Assembly (NCBI RefSeq): GCF_002355595.1
Contig: NZ_AP017422.1
Location: 1,674,001-1,738,000 of the forward strand
Direction: 5' to 3'
Length of the DNA stretch: 64,000 nt
From: Filimonas lacunae
Lineage (GTDB): Bacteria; Bacteroidota; Bacteroidia; Chitinophagales; Chitinophagaceae
Shown: piece by piece, positions 16,509-25,074 of the stretch
Layout: the number at the start of each line of letters is the position of its first letter
Position numbering within the stretch: the first letter of the stretch is position 1
The notes under the pieces: model-generated
Databases searched by the model: none
What the model saw: the letters and a program-made list of their open reading frames with translations, nothing else
Told to the model about the DNA's origin: nothing
Position numbers and translations under genes: made by a program

Positions 16509-18854
16509 GTGAATAAGAAGAGATTTGTTATGGGTGCGTTTATGGGCCTGTTGCTGTCCGGCGGCAAGCTGTATGCTTTTGATGGGCCAATGCCTTTCAG
16601 TAAGTTTTATAAAGCCAGTATGAAGGTGACACCAGGTGTGTTTACTGTTTACCAGGACAGCAACCGCTACTTCATGGAAATTAAGGCCGATGCATTGGAG
16701 AAGGATATCCTGGTGCTGGGTGATATAGCCCGTGGACAATCAGAAATGATTGCACCTTCATCGGGTGTAGTACGTTTTAGCACGGGAGATGGCGGGCATT
16801 TGAATGTAACACGCCAGGAGTATAACGATGCGGTGTCGCCGGAATATAACCAGGATCTGGAGCCACTGCTACAATTGAGTAACCTGGTGCCGGTGAGCTT
16901 TGTGGTGAAGATTGAGGCCATGGGTAAAGATTCGGCCAGTTATATTATTGAGCTTACCCAAAACCTGCAGCAAGGGGGAAGTTTTTTTTCGTTCCGTGAT
17001 TTTAGTCCTTTAAGTCATCCGGACCCTATGCGTTCGGGTATACAGGCGGTAAGGGCTTCTAAAGATGCGGTAACTTTTACGGTGCTGAGAACACAAACAG
17101 ATGAGCTGAACCAGACGGGTGGAAAGCAGGAGGTGGCAAGCGCTTTCCTGGTAAACCTTACGTTTCAGCGTTTACACCGTTCTATGAAAACGCGTATGGC
17201 CGATCCGCGTATTGGATTTGCCACAGTAGCTTATAAGGATTTTGGTAAAACGCCCTATAATGTAAGGAATGTAAAGCTGATTAAGAAATGGAACATAGCT
17301 GTGAAGCCGGAAGATAGCGCCGCTTATGCACAAGGGAAACCGGTAGATGCGGCTGTGCCTGTGAAGGTGTATATAGATCCACAAACGCCCGTGTTGTTTA
17401 TGCCTTATATACGCAAGGCAGTAGAGCAGTGGAACCAGGCGTTTGCAGCAGCAGGTTTCAAAAATGTGTTAACCATCAGTGCAGATGAGTCAGATAATCG
17501 TTTATTGTATGGCAATATTTTGATTAAATGGGTGAACACTTCTTCAAAGGTGGATGCGGAGGTGATCAATGATCCGCGTAATGGAGAGATATTAACTGGC
17601 AGGATCAATATCAATGAGGGGGCAATAGAAACATTAATGCAGCGGTATTTTACAGCCTGTGGTTTATTGGATAAACGGGTGGTAAGCAACCTGGATGATG
17701 TATCGCTGAAAGGAGAGCTGATGCAGTGGGTAGTGTTGCATCAGTTTGCTAAAGTGCTGGGTATGGAAAATAACCTGGCGGGAAGTACAGCGTACAGTGT
17801 AAGTGAGCTGAGGAATGCTGACTTTGTGAAGCGATTTGGTATCACCGCTTCTGTTTCGGATGATATTGCTTTTAACTATGTAGCACAGCCAGGCGATCAG
17901 TTGCCGGTATCCTCTTTAATAGCCGGTATCTCTTCTTACGATTCGCTGGCCATAGGTTGGGCTTACCATGTGTTTGCCAATGATGCGCAGGCGCGCCAGG
18001 CTTTGCAGCAGGTTGCTTTTGCCAATAAGGCTTTACGTTATGTACCTGCTTCTAAGAACGATCCGTTGACATTGTCTGATGATTTGAGCAACGACCAGGT
18101 GGCAGCAGGCGAACTGGGGATGAAGAATCTGTCTGTTTTATATCCGCAGCTGGAGAGCATTACAGGTAAGATGCAGGTGCCTGATGAAGATTGGATGGTG
18201 TTTAAGAAATTAAGTTATGCTATGTTCAATACGTATGATACGTATGTGAAAAATGCAGCGGCTTATATCGGCGGCATTTCTGATATGCCGGTGTTAAAGG
18301 GATATAATGAAGTGCCTGTGCTTTATGTTAGTAAGCAACAACAGCAGCAGGCATTTGCGTTTATAAGTAACTATGCGTTGAATGGGGTGCCTGAATGGAT
18401 GAGCAGCAAACGGCTGCAAAGTCTGGGTAAAGAGGCCATCCGCGATACCTTTTTGCGTATGGCGGGCAGTGTGCTGAACAAACTGATCAGCCCGGAAGTG
18501 CTGGACAGGCTGGTGGCAGCTGAAAACGCGATGGGCAGCGCTGCTTATACAGCTTCGGATTTGTTTGCACAGCTGGATCATGTGGTATTTAAAGATTTTA
18601 ATGCGGCTTTTACACCTGATGATTATAACCTGGAAATGCAACGCACATTTGTGTCTAACCTGGTGCAGATTGCAGGTAAGGCTTCTATTACCACGGGTTT
18701 GAATGATGTAACGGATGTATTGCATTTTTATACCAGTCGTACCATTAAAAATATCCAAAGACTTGCTAAAACGCATCAGAACGCCCAGGTGAGAATGCGT
18801 TATCAGCTGATGATGAATAGCATTGAAAAAGATTACCTGAAAAAGCCTATTTAA
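16509..18854 (+). CDS. Inactive paralogue of the metalloprotease (pseudo-metzincin)
   Basis: 781 residues, starting at a GTG that gives a proper signal peptide (MNKKRFVMGAF, cleavage near LYAFDG); the ATG at residue 8 is the alternative. The same DUF5118/5117/4953 domain order as the preceding gene is readable throughout. The zinc motif has become HQFAKVLGMENN (from residue 411), aligning exactly with HEVGHTIGLRHD of its neighbour: the catalytic Glu is Gln, and two of three His ligands are Lys and Asn. The Met-turn is also lost (SVSDDI for SVMDYM), while flanking residues LAGS and FNYVAQP are kept. The reading frame is full length, so this is a maintained pseudoenzyme, not a decaying gene. 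It may form a heterodimer with, or present substrate to, the active protease. Confidence 0.87.
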   Translation: MNKKRFVMGAFMGLLLSGGKLYAFDGPMPFSKFYKASMKVTPGVFTVYQDSNRYFMEIKADALEKDILVLGDIARGQSEMIAPSSGVVRFSTGDGGHLNVTRQEYNDAVSPEYNQDLEPLLQLSNLVPVSFVVKIEAMGKDSASYIIELTQNLQQGGSFFSFRDFSPLSHPDPMRSGIQAVRASKDAVTFTVLRTQTDELNQTGGKQEVASAFLVNLTFQRLHRSMKTRMADPRIGFATVAYKDFGKTPYNVRNVKLIKKWNIAVKPEDSAAYAQGKPVDAAVPVKVYIDPQTPVLFMPYIRKAVEQWNQAFAAAGFKNVLTISADESDNRLLYGNILIKWVNTSSKVDAEVINDPRNGEILTGRININEGAIETLMQRYFTACGLLDKRVVSNLDDVSLKGELMQWVVLHQFAKVLGMENNLAGSTAYSVSELRNADFVKRFGITASVSDDIAFNYVAQPGDQLPVSSLIAGISSYDSLAIGWAYHVFANDAQARQALQQVAFANKALRYVPASKNDPLTLSDDLSNDQVAAGELGMKNLSVLYPQLESITGKMQVPDEDWMVFKKLSYAMFNTYDTYVKNAAAYIGGISDMPVLKGYNEVPVLYVSKQQQQQAFAFISNYALNGVPEWMSSKRLQSLGKEAIRDTFLRMAGSVLNKLISPEVLDRLVAAENAMGSAAYTASDLFAQLDHVVFKDFNAAFTPDDYNLEMQRTFVSNLVQIAGKASITTGLNDVTDVLHFYTSRTIKNIQRLAKTHQNAQVRMRYQLMMNSIEKDYLKKPI

Positions 18855-18866
18855 ACAGCAACGTTT

Positions 18867-19994
18867 ATGAAAAAAATACTAAAAGCCACACTGGTACTGC
18901 TGCTGGCAGCCAGTCAGCTGAAAGCGCAGAACCGGAAAATTGTTTTTGATACCCTCACCCTGGAAGCGGCTTGTAAAAAAGCCGCTTTAACCAACCAGCT
19001 GGTGTTTGTAGACTGCTACACTACCTGGTGTATTCCCTGTAAGCATATGGAGGCAAATGTGTTTACAGTGGATAGCGTAGCAGACTATTTCAACAAAACC
19101 TTTATCAATCTGAAAATGGATATGGAAAAGGGCGAAGCGGTGGCGCTGGGTAAGAAATATAGAATAGGCGCTTATCCTTCTTATTTGCTGATTGATAAGG
19201 ATGGCAACCTGGTATATAAGTTTGTAGGTGGTATGCTGGCCGGGGAATTTATGGCTAAAGTTAAAGGGGGGCAAAACCCTTTTAATGAAGTGGCGATATT
19301 GAACGGATTGTATGATGAGGGAGATCGTTCCCCTGCATTGATGCGCCGGTACATTCAGCAGAAGATACGGCTGATGGAAATAGCACCTGCTAAAGCGCTG
19401 AATGCAGATTATATGAAGCAACTGAGCGCTGCCGATAAAACCCTGCCCGAAAACTGGTTCCTGTTTGGCGAGAACAGGTATGCGTTGTACCTGAGCGAAG
19501 CAGGTAGTGGTAATTTTGATTATCTGGCTAACCACTGGAAAGAATTTACTGTCCATATCAGCAAGGATACGATCGATAAAAAGCTGGGAGCAGTGTATCG
19601 TAAAACGATGGGTGTGTATTTGAGCGGTGCCTATAAAAGCCATTTAAACGATAATTATAAAGTGGCTGATATGGCAAAATACCGGAAGCAGATAGCCGCT
19701 ACACAAATGCCTGATAAAGACCAGTTGCTTACGTGGATGGATATTTCAGAAGCGGTGGTGAACAAGCAATACAACCAGGCCACTCAATTGCTGGCCGATC
19801 ATGTAGACAAGTTCTCTGAGGCAAATCAGCATGTCGTGTTCGACTTTATTTTTGGTCTTTTATCTGTGAAGGGGTATAAATATGAGGGCTTCGGTGTTAT
19901 TGCAGATAAGATTGAGAAAACATCTACTAATCCTTATTTAATTCATAGTTGTGAACAGTATAAGCAAAAAGAGCTGGAAGCACGTGCAAAGTAA
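18867..19994 (+). CDS. Secreted thioredoxin-fold protein (locus 1)
   Basis: 375 residues with signal peptide (1-20). Thioredoxin domain at about 30-150 with active site WCIPC (Cys55 and Cys58), the segment NLKMDMEKGEA and the cis-Pro loop AYPSYLLID. The remaining 220 residues are helical without a recognised motif. It would reduce or rearrange disulfides in the periplasm. It sits between the protease pair and the S9 peptidase, and its 3' end overlaps the next gene by 44 bases, so the products are probably made together. Reduction of disulfide-bonded protein substrates before proteolysis is the natural inference. Confidence 0.85.
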   Translation: MKKILKATLVLLLAASQLKAQNRKIVFDTLTLEAACKKAALTNQLVFVDCYTTWCIPCKHMEANVFTVDSVADYFNKTFINLKMDMEKGEAVALGKKYRIGAYPSYLLIDKDGNLVYKFVGGMLAGEFMAKVKGGQNPFNEVAILNGLYDEGDRSPALMRRYIQQKIRLMEIAPAKALNADYMKQLSAADKTLPENWFLFGENRYALYLSEAGSGNFDYLANHWKEFTVHISKDTIDKKLGAVYRKTMGVYLSGAYKSHLNDNYKVADMAKYRKQIAATQMPDKDQLLTWMDISEAVVNKQYNQATQLLADHVDKFSEANQHVVFDFIFGLLSVKGYKYEGFGVIADKIEKTSTNPYLIHSCEQYKQKELEARAK

Positions 19995-22023
19995 AGCTGT
20001 ATGCCTGTTGTTGTTACTGACAGCGGGCAGGGCAGTAGCCCAACAGCCTGATTACGCTGCGGCAGAAAAATACGAAGCATCGCATTTGCAGGAGCTGGCG
20101 GGTAGCCTGCAACAGGTTCCTTTTTTTGTGAAAGGTGATAGTAGCTTCTGGTACCGGCAAGCATTGCCAGGTGAGAAGAAGGATGTGTATTACATGGTAG
20201 ACCCACGGGCTAAAACGAAGACGTTGCTGAGTAAAGTTCCGGAAGGTGGACCTTTTAAAAAGGTATTCCATTCGGATGTGTCGCCCGATACCTTGTGGGA
20301 GTTGTATGCCGAACAACACAATCTTTACCTGATGAAAAGAAATGATTCTTCCTTTCGCCAGCTTACGCATACCGGGGAAGTGTATCATTCTTTTGCTTCT
20401 GTGGCCGACCGGGATGATATGAAGGGGCATATGATCACAGATGCAGTATGGTCGAGAGATTCCCGGCACTTTTGCATGCTACGAAAAGATTCCAGGAAGG
20501 TGGGTACTATGACGGTGTTAAACTCGCTGTTCTATGGCAGGCCATACATCAATACTTACAAGTATGAATGGCCTATGGATACCGCTGTTACACAATACGA
20601 AATGTATATAGGCAGTACCACAGCCGATTCATTGTATAAAGTGAACCTTACCCGCTGGCCCGATCAGGAAGTGCAATTGATTACTACTAAACAGCCGGGG
20701 GAAGAAATGTTTCTGATACGCCGGAAAAGAACGCGCGACGAAATGGAGCTGTGTGCCGTGAATATGACAACGGGAGTACTACGTGTAGTGATTCATGAAG
20801 AAAGCAAACCGGTGATTAATGAAGATATGTTCCAGGTAGTGATTGTAAATGAAGGCCGTGATATTTTCTGGTGGAGCGACAGAACAGGCTGGGGACAATA
20901 TTATCATTACAACCGCGAAGGCCGTTTGTTGAATGCATTGACGCAGGGTAACTGGACGGCAGGTAAGCTTTGTGCTACCGATACGGTAAAGCGTTGTGTG
21001 TATTTGTATGGTTATGGCAGGGAAAAAGAAAGGAACCCTTATTATTCCTTCTTATACAAAGTGAATTTTGATGGCACCGGTTTTACGTTGTTAACGCCTG
21101 AAAACGCTACGCACCACGTGTTTTTATCTCCTAAGCTGGATTACCTCATAGATAACTATTCCCGCATAGATATGCCCCCAGGCAGCGTGGTAAGAAATAT
21201 GAAGGGCGAGCTGATGATGGAATTTTTTAAAGCAGACGTTTCTAAACTGTATGCCTATGGCTGGAAAGCGCCGGAGCCTTTTATAGTGAAAGCAAAAGAT
21301 GGTGTTACAGATTTATATGGCCTGATGTGGAAGCCTTTTAATTTTGATTCTACCAAAAAGTATCCCGTGATATCGCAGGTGTATCCTGGTCCGCAGATAG
21401 AAACGGTATGGAGCGAATTTACGGTAACAGACCGTTATAACAACACGGCGCTGGCGCAAATGGGCTTTATTGTAGTATGTATGGGGCACAGAGGTAACTC
21501 ACCTATACGCAATGCAGCTTATTATAAATATGGACATGGTAATTTGCGTGACTATGCACTGGAAGACGATAAGTATGGCCTGGAGCAACTGGGCAGCCGG
21601 TTTGCTTATATAGACCTGAACCGGGTAGGGATTTTCGGCCACTCCGGTGGTGGTATGATGACAGTGGCGGCTATGGGAACGTATCCTGATTTTTACAAAG
21701 CCGGCGTAGCTTCTTCCGGTAACCACGATAATAAAATTTATAACCGCACCTGGGGTGAGGTTTACCAGGGCTTTGATAAGCCTTATACCAACAATCAAAG
21801 CCTGGCTGCGAATATTAAAGGCAGCCTGATGCTGGTAGCGGGTGAATCGGATGCCAATGTAAACCCTGCCCATACTATGCGTATGGCTGATGCTTTAATA
21901 CATGCCGGGAAAGATTTTGACCTGCTGTTGTTACCCGGCCAGTCGCATACGTACGAAGGGGTATATAAAACCTATTATGAAAAGAGATTGAGATCGTTTT
22001 TTGCAAAGCATCTGTTACAGTAA
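19951..22023 (+). CDS. S9-family (prolyl oligopeptidase/DPP-like) serine peptidase
   Basis: 690 residues from a GTG that overlaps the previous gene; an internal GTG at 19984 is the other possible start, and no early ATG exists. Signal peptide ends near AVAQQ. The N-terminal two thirds read as a beta-propeller (DPPIV-like), followed by an alpha/beta hydrolase domain with nucleophile GHSGGG (Ser about 565), acid in GESDANVN and base in GQSHTYEG, so the triad is complete. Such peptidases remove dipeptides or cleave after Pro in short peptides. As last gene of locus 1, followed by a terminator, it would finish degradation of peptides produced by the metzincin. Confidence 0.88.
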   Translation: MNSISKKSWKHVQSKAVCLLLLLTAGRAVAQQPDYAAAEKYEASHLQELAGSLQQVPFFVKGDSSFWYRQALPGEKKDVYYMVDPRAKTKTLLSKVPEGGPFKKVFHSDVSPDTLWELYAEQHNLYLMKRNDSSFRQLTHTGEVYHSFASVADRDDMKGHMITDAVWSRDSRHFCMLRKDSRKVGTMTVLNSLFYGRPYINTYKYEWPMDTAVTQYEMYIGSTTADSLYKVNLTRWPDQEVQLITTKQPGEEMFLIRRKRTRDEMELCAVNMTTGVLRVVIHEESKPVINEDMFQVVIVNEGRDIFWWSDRTGWGQYYHYNREGRLLNALTQGNWTAGKLCATDTVKRCVYLYGYGREKERNPYYSFLYKVNFDGTGFTLLTPENATHHVFLSPKLDYLIDNYSRIDMPPGSVVRNMKGELMMEFFKADVSKLYAYGWKAPEPFIVKAKDGVTDLYGLMWKPFNFDSTKKYPVISQVYPGPQIETVWSEFTVTDRYNNTALAQMGFIVVCMGHRGNSPIRNAAYYKYGHGNLRDYALEDDKYGLEQLGSRFAYIDLNRVGIFGHSGGGMMTVAAMGTYPDFYKAGVASSGNHDNKIYNRTWGEVYQGFDKPYTNNQSLAANIKGSLMLVAGESDANVNPAHTMRMADALIHAGKDFDLLLLPGQSHTYEGVYKTYYEKRLRSFFAKHLLQ

Positions 22024-22083
22024 TAGATAATGCTGTAACGTGGTCCTTTATTGTAAAAGAATGCAAACGGTATTATTGTCAGG

Positions 22084-22117
22084 TAGCTGCATCTGTATCA
22101 GGTGCAGCTATTTTTTT
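22084..22117 (+). terminator. Terminator of locus 1
   Basis: Arms TAGCTGCA (22084-22091) and TGCAGCTA (22103-22110), then seven T. The stem sequence is nearly the same as that of the terminator at 24301. Confidence 0.8.
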
Positions 22118-22208
22118 ACAGCTGTTTTGCCGGGGCGGTAGCGTTAACAATACTGCCCGGTGCCTTTGCCGGATGGATAGTGGAAATTGTTTTATCTTGA
22201 ACGGGTAA

Positions 22209-22973
22209 ATGGTGCAGGTGTTACACGATATTAACTATAGTGTGGTTTATCCGGAGGCAGGCCTGTTGCCTTGGGTGGATAGCTTCTGGATGCTGTACAA
22301 CACCACCGCTGAGTCTAAAGAAATTGTGGTGTTACCCGATGGGCGGGTAGATCTGTTTCTTTCCCGTGGCACTAATGAGCCTTTTGATATCATGCTGATG
22401 GGCCTGGGTAGCCAGCCGGATATTACGGCTATTATGCCGGGCAGGCTTATGTTTGCCATCAGCTTTAACCTGCCTGCTATTGAATATGTATTGCATACCA
22501 GCATTGCAGATATTGTAGATGCTGCCCGTGAACTGCCGGCGGGTTTCTGGGATTTTACAGAAGCCGACCTGGGAAATTTTGATGCTTTTTGCCGCAAAGC
22601 CACACAGCAGATACGAAAGCAGGTAACACTGCAAACGGATAGCCGGAAAGACCAACTGTTTCAATTATTATATGCTTCAAAAGGAGATATAGGCGTGCAG
22701 GAGCTGGCCGACCAGGTATTCTGGAGCAGCCGGCAGATTAACCGTTATTTTACTGACAGGTTTGGCATATCGTTAAAAACCTATTGCAATATCCTTCGCT
22801 TCCGGGCTTCCTTTCAACAGATAGCCGAGGGCAGACTGTACCCGGAACAAAACTTTACCGACCAGGCCCACTTCATCAAAGAAATTAAACGTTTATCAGG
22901 TGTTACTCCCGGTGAGTTATACAAGAACCCAAACGACCGATTTATACAATTTTCCCCTCTTACCCGCCAGTAG
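22209..22973 (+). CDS. AraC-family transcriptional regulator
   Basis: 254 residues. The N-terminal 150 residues resemble the DUF6597-type sensor region found in Bacteroidota AraC regulators (LLPWVDSFWMLYN, VVLPDGRVDLFLSRG). The C-terminal AraC DNA-binding domain holds two helix-turn-helix units (VQELADQVFWSSRQINRYF and FTDQAHFIKEIKRLSG). It is transcribed in the same direction as the flavin monooxygenase that starts 68 bases later, so it probably controls that gene or both. It sits between two terminators and is separate from the SusCD loci. Confidence 0.85.
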   Translation: MVQVLHDINYSVVYPEAGLLPWVDSFWMLYNTTAESKEIVVLPDGRVDLFLSRGTNEPFDIMLMGLGSQPDITAIMPGRLMFAISFNLPAIEYVLHTSIADIVDAARELPAGFWDFTEADLGNFDAFCRKATQQIRKQVTLQTDSRKDQLFQLLYASKGDIGVQELADQVFWSSRQINRYFTDRFGISLKTYCNILRFRASFQQIAEGRLYPEQNFTDQAHFIKEIKRLSGVTPGELYKNPNDRFIQFSPLTRQ

Positions 22974-23041
22974 TTTTGTGTTATCAAACCAAATATGTTT
23001 TGTGTGGGTCATCTGCACAGGCATATATATAAACGGCAATC

Positions 23042-24199
23042 ATGATAATAGAAAACAAAAAAATAGCCATTATAGGTGGTGGACCAGGTGGCTTAACACT
23101 GGCCAGGCTTTTACAGTTAAAGGGTGCTAACGTGCAGGTGTATGAAAGGGATGTGAACGCCGGGGTAAGGCAGCAAGGTGCTACGTTAGACCTGCACGAA
23201 GAATCGGGCCTGAAAGCATTGGAACAGGCGGGTTTAATGGATGCGTTTAAACAGTACTTCAGGCCGGGAGCAGATAAAACAAGGGTTACAGATGCAAAAG
23301 GAAACATTGCCTGGGAGGATCATGCGCATAAGCCAGAGGAAAATTTTGGTAGTGAATATTTCAGGCCGGAAATAGATCGTGGCCCTTTGCGGGATTTGCT
23401 GATTCAATCTTTAACACCGGGCACCATTGTGTGGGATAGCCGTTTGTTATCGCAGCAAAGAACACCACAAGGCTGGTTGCTGCAATTTGAAAATGGCACT
23501 ACGGCAACCGCAGATATTATTATAGCAGCCGATGGCGCAAATTCTAAACTGCGTGCACTGGTTACGCCTATACCACCATTTTACTCCGGCGTTACAGCAG
23601 TAGAAGGCAGTGTATATGATGCCGCAACAGCAGCACCACAGGCAAGTACTTTATTACAAGGCGGAAAGGTGTTTGCTTTTGAGGGTGATAAGTGTATTAT
23701 ACTAAGCTCCAAAGGCGATGGTAGCGTTACGTTTTATGTGAGCCTGCCTATGGAAGAAGGGGAGATAGGAAACAGTGGGATTGATTTTTCTAATAAAGCA
23801 TCGGTACATGCCTGGTTTACGAAAAACTTTACCGGGTGGGAAGGAGTATGGCAGGAGTTGTTTGAAAATGCTGCCGTGCCTTTTGTACCCCGGCCTATCA
23901 ACTGCATGCCGGTAGATCAATATTGGGAAGCTCAACCCGATATTACTTTGTTAGGCGATGCGGCGCACCTGATGCCGCCCTTTGCCGGTGAAGGGGTGAA
24001 TATGGCTATGCAGGACGCATTAGAATTAAGTGAATGTTTAACCAGTAATGTGTATGGGGATGTAGTAACAGCTATTGGGGCGTATGAAAAAGCCATGCGT
24101 GCAAGGGCGGGTGAAAAGGCGCGGGAATCGTTGGAAAATACCCGCTGGATGCATGCGGAGGGAGCGCTGAAAAAAATTATAAAAATATTTGGCAATTGA
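23042..24199 (+). CDS. TetX-like FAD-dependent monooxygenase
   Basis: 385 residues. Dinucleotide-binding motif GGGPGG at residues 12-17, the YERD motif closing the Rossmann unit, then RQQGATLDLHEESG and WDSRLL, which line up with TetX-family flavoprotein hydroxylases. The second FAD motif GDAAHLMPPFAGEGVN starts near residue 305. No membrane segment; a soluble, single-component, NADPH-dependent hydroxylase is expected. TetX proper inactivates tetracyclines by hydroxylation, and soil Bacteroidota are known to carry chromosomal relatives; whether this one acts on tetracyclines or another aromatic compound cannot be read from the sequence. The upstream AraC gene is the likely regulator, and a terminator follows. 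Confidence 0.82.
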   Translation: MIIENKKIAIIGGGPGGLTLARLLQLKGANVQVYERDVNAGVRQQGATLDLHEESGLKALEQAGLMDAFKQYFRPGADKTRVTDAKGNIAWEDHAHKPEENFGSEYFRPEIDRGPLRDLLIQSLTPGTIVWDSRLLSQQRTPQGWLLQFENGTTATADIIIAADGANSKLRALVTPIPPFYSGVTAVEGSVYDAATAAPQASTLLQGGKVFAFEGDKCIILSSKGDGSVTFYVSLPMEEGEIGNSGIDFSNKASVHAWFTKNFTGWEGVWQELFENAAVPFVPRPINCMPVDQYWEAQPDITLLGDAAHLMPPFAGEGVNMAMQDALELSECLTSNVYGDVVTAIGAYEKAMRARAGEKARESLENTRWMHAEGALKKIIKIFGN

Positions 24200-24300
24200 C
24201 GGGTCCTTTTTTCTGTTTCGTACGTCTTTATAATATGCCAGTCGTGGCAGCATAGATATTGAGTCCCCGTTTTTTTGTCCATTATCCTTATTAATTACAG

Positions 24301-24332
24301 GGCTGCATCTGCTGAGGTGCAGCCATTTTTTT
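24301..24332 (+). terminator. Terminator after the monooxygenase
   Basis: Arms GGCTGCA (24301-24307) and TGCAGCC (24318-24324), followed by A and seven T. It resembles the terminator at 22084 over most of its length. Confidence 0.78.
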
Positions 24333-24396
24333 ACCCGGGGGATGTGATTATTGTATTAATATTGGGGTAACATTCTTGTTGTAACCCCTTTCTGCA

Positions 24397-25005
24397 ATGA
24401 AATCTGATACAGAGGAAATTTTACTGTGGAATGCTTACAGGGAAGGTGATGCGGACGCGTTCCGGCAACTATATGATATTTATTATCCTGGTTTGATCAA
24501 TTATGGACACCGGTTTACGGGAGATGCCCAATATGTGGAGCATGCCGTGCAGGATTTGTTTGTAAAACTATGGCAAAACAGGGATCGTATAGATGCGGCA
24601 ATTTCCGTTAAAAACTATCTGTATGTAAGTTTTCGCCGGGTATTGCTGCGGCAGCTGCAAAGCGCCAAAGTATTTGTGCCCTTAAAGGATGGGGAAGACG
24701 ACTATCATTTCTCTTTTACTTTAAGTCCGGAATCGGACCTTATCAGTAAAGAAAGAATGCTGCAACTACAGCAGCAACTACACAAGGCCCTGCAAAATAT
24801 GAATGCCAGGCAACGGGAGGTCATCTATCTTAAATATTATGAGAATTTAAGTTATGACGAGATCGCCGATATTATGGGCATCACCGTAAAAGGCACCTAC
24901 AAGCTCATGTACCGCGCTATTGATACCCTGAAAGAGCAGATGGGCAATTTTATGTTGCTGGTATTGTATCTGCTGGTTTCCCAACCGTTACGTTACAGGG
25001 GATAA
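24397..25005 (+). CDS. ECF sigma factor, FecI type (locus 2)
   Basis: 202 residues. Sigma region 2 (FRQLYDIYYPGLINYGHRF, AVQDLFVKLWQ) and region 4 (ALQNMNARQREVIYLKYY, LSYDEIADIMGITVKGTY) are intact, as in the Bacteroidota FecI-like expansion. It ends with a hydrophobic stretch (FMLLVLYLLVSQP) and a basic tip. FecR follows 69 bases later. The motif TGGGGTAA occurs 26 bases before its start and again before fecR, possibly an autoregulatory site. It should drive the locus 2 SusCD operon once released by FecR. Confidence 0.85.
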   Translation: MKSDTEEILLWNAYREGDADAFRQLYDIYYPGLINYGHRFTGDAQYVEHAVQDLFVKLWQNRDRIDAAISVKNYLYVSFRRVLLRQLQSAKVFVPLKDGEDDYHFSFTLSPESDLISKERMLQLQQQLHKALQNMNARQREVIYLKYYENLSYDEIADIMGITVKGTYKLMYRAIDTLKEQMGNFMLLVLYLLVSQPLRYRG

Positions 25006-25074
25006 AATTTTTTCAAAAAATAATTCATTTCGTGGGGTAAACATTTTCTACCCTGTGTCCTTGTTATTAGTAGC

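Noticed and set aside
16509-18854. Second metalloprotease as a pseudogene
   Set aside because: The frame is full length with signal peptide and conserved non-catalytic blocks; only active-site residues are replaced, so a functional pseudoenzyme is more likely.
18987-19643. 218-codon leftward frame
   Set aside because: Antisense to the thioredoxin gene, His/Cys/Tyr-rich nonsense composition.
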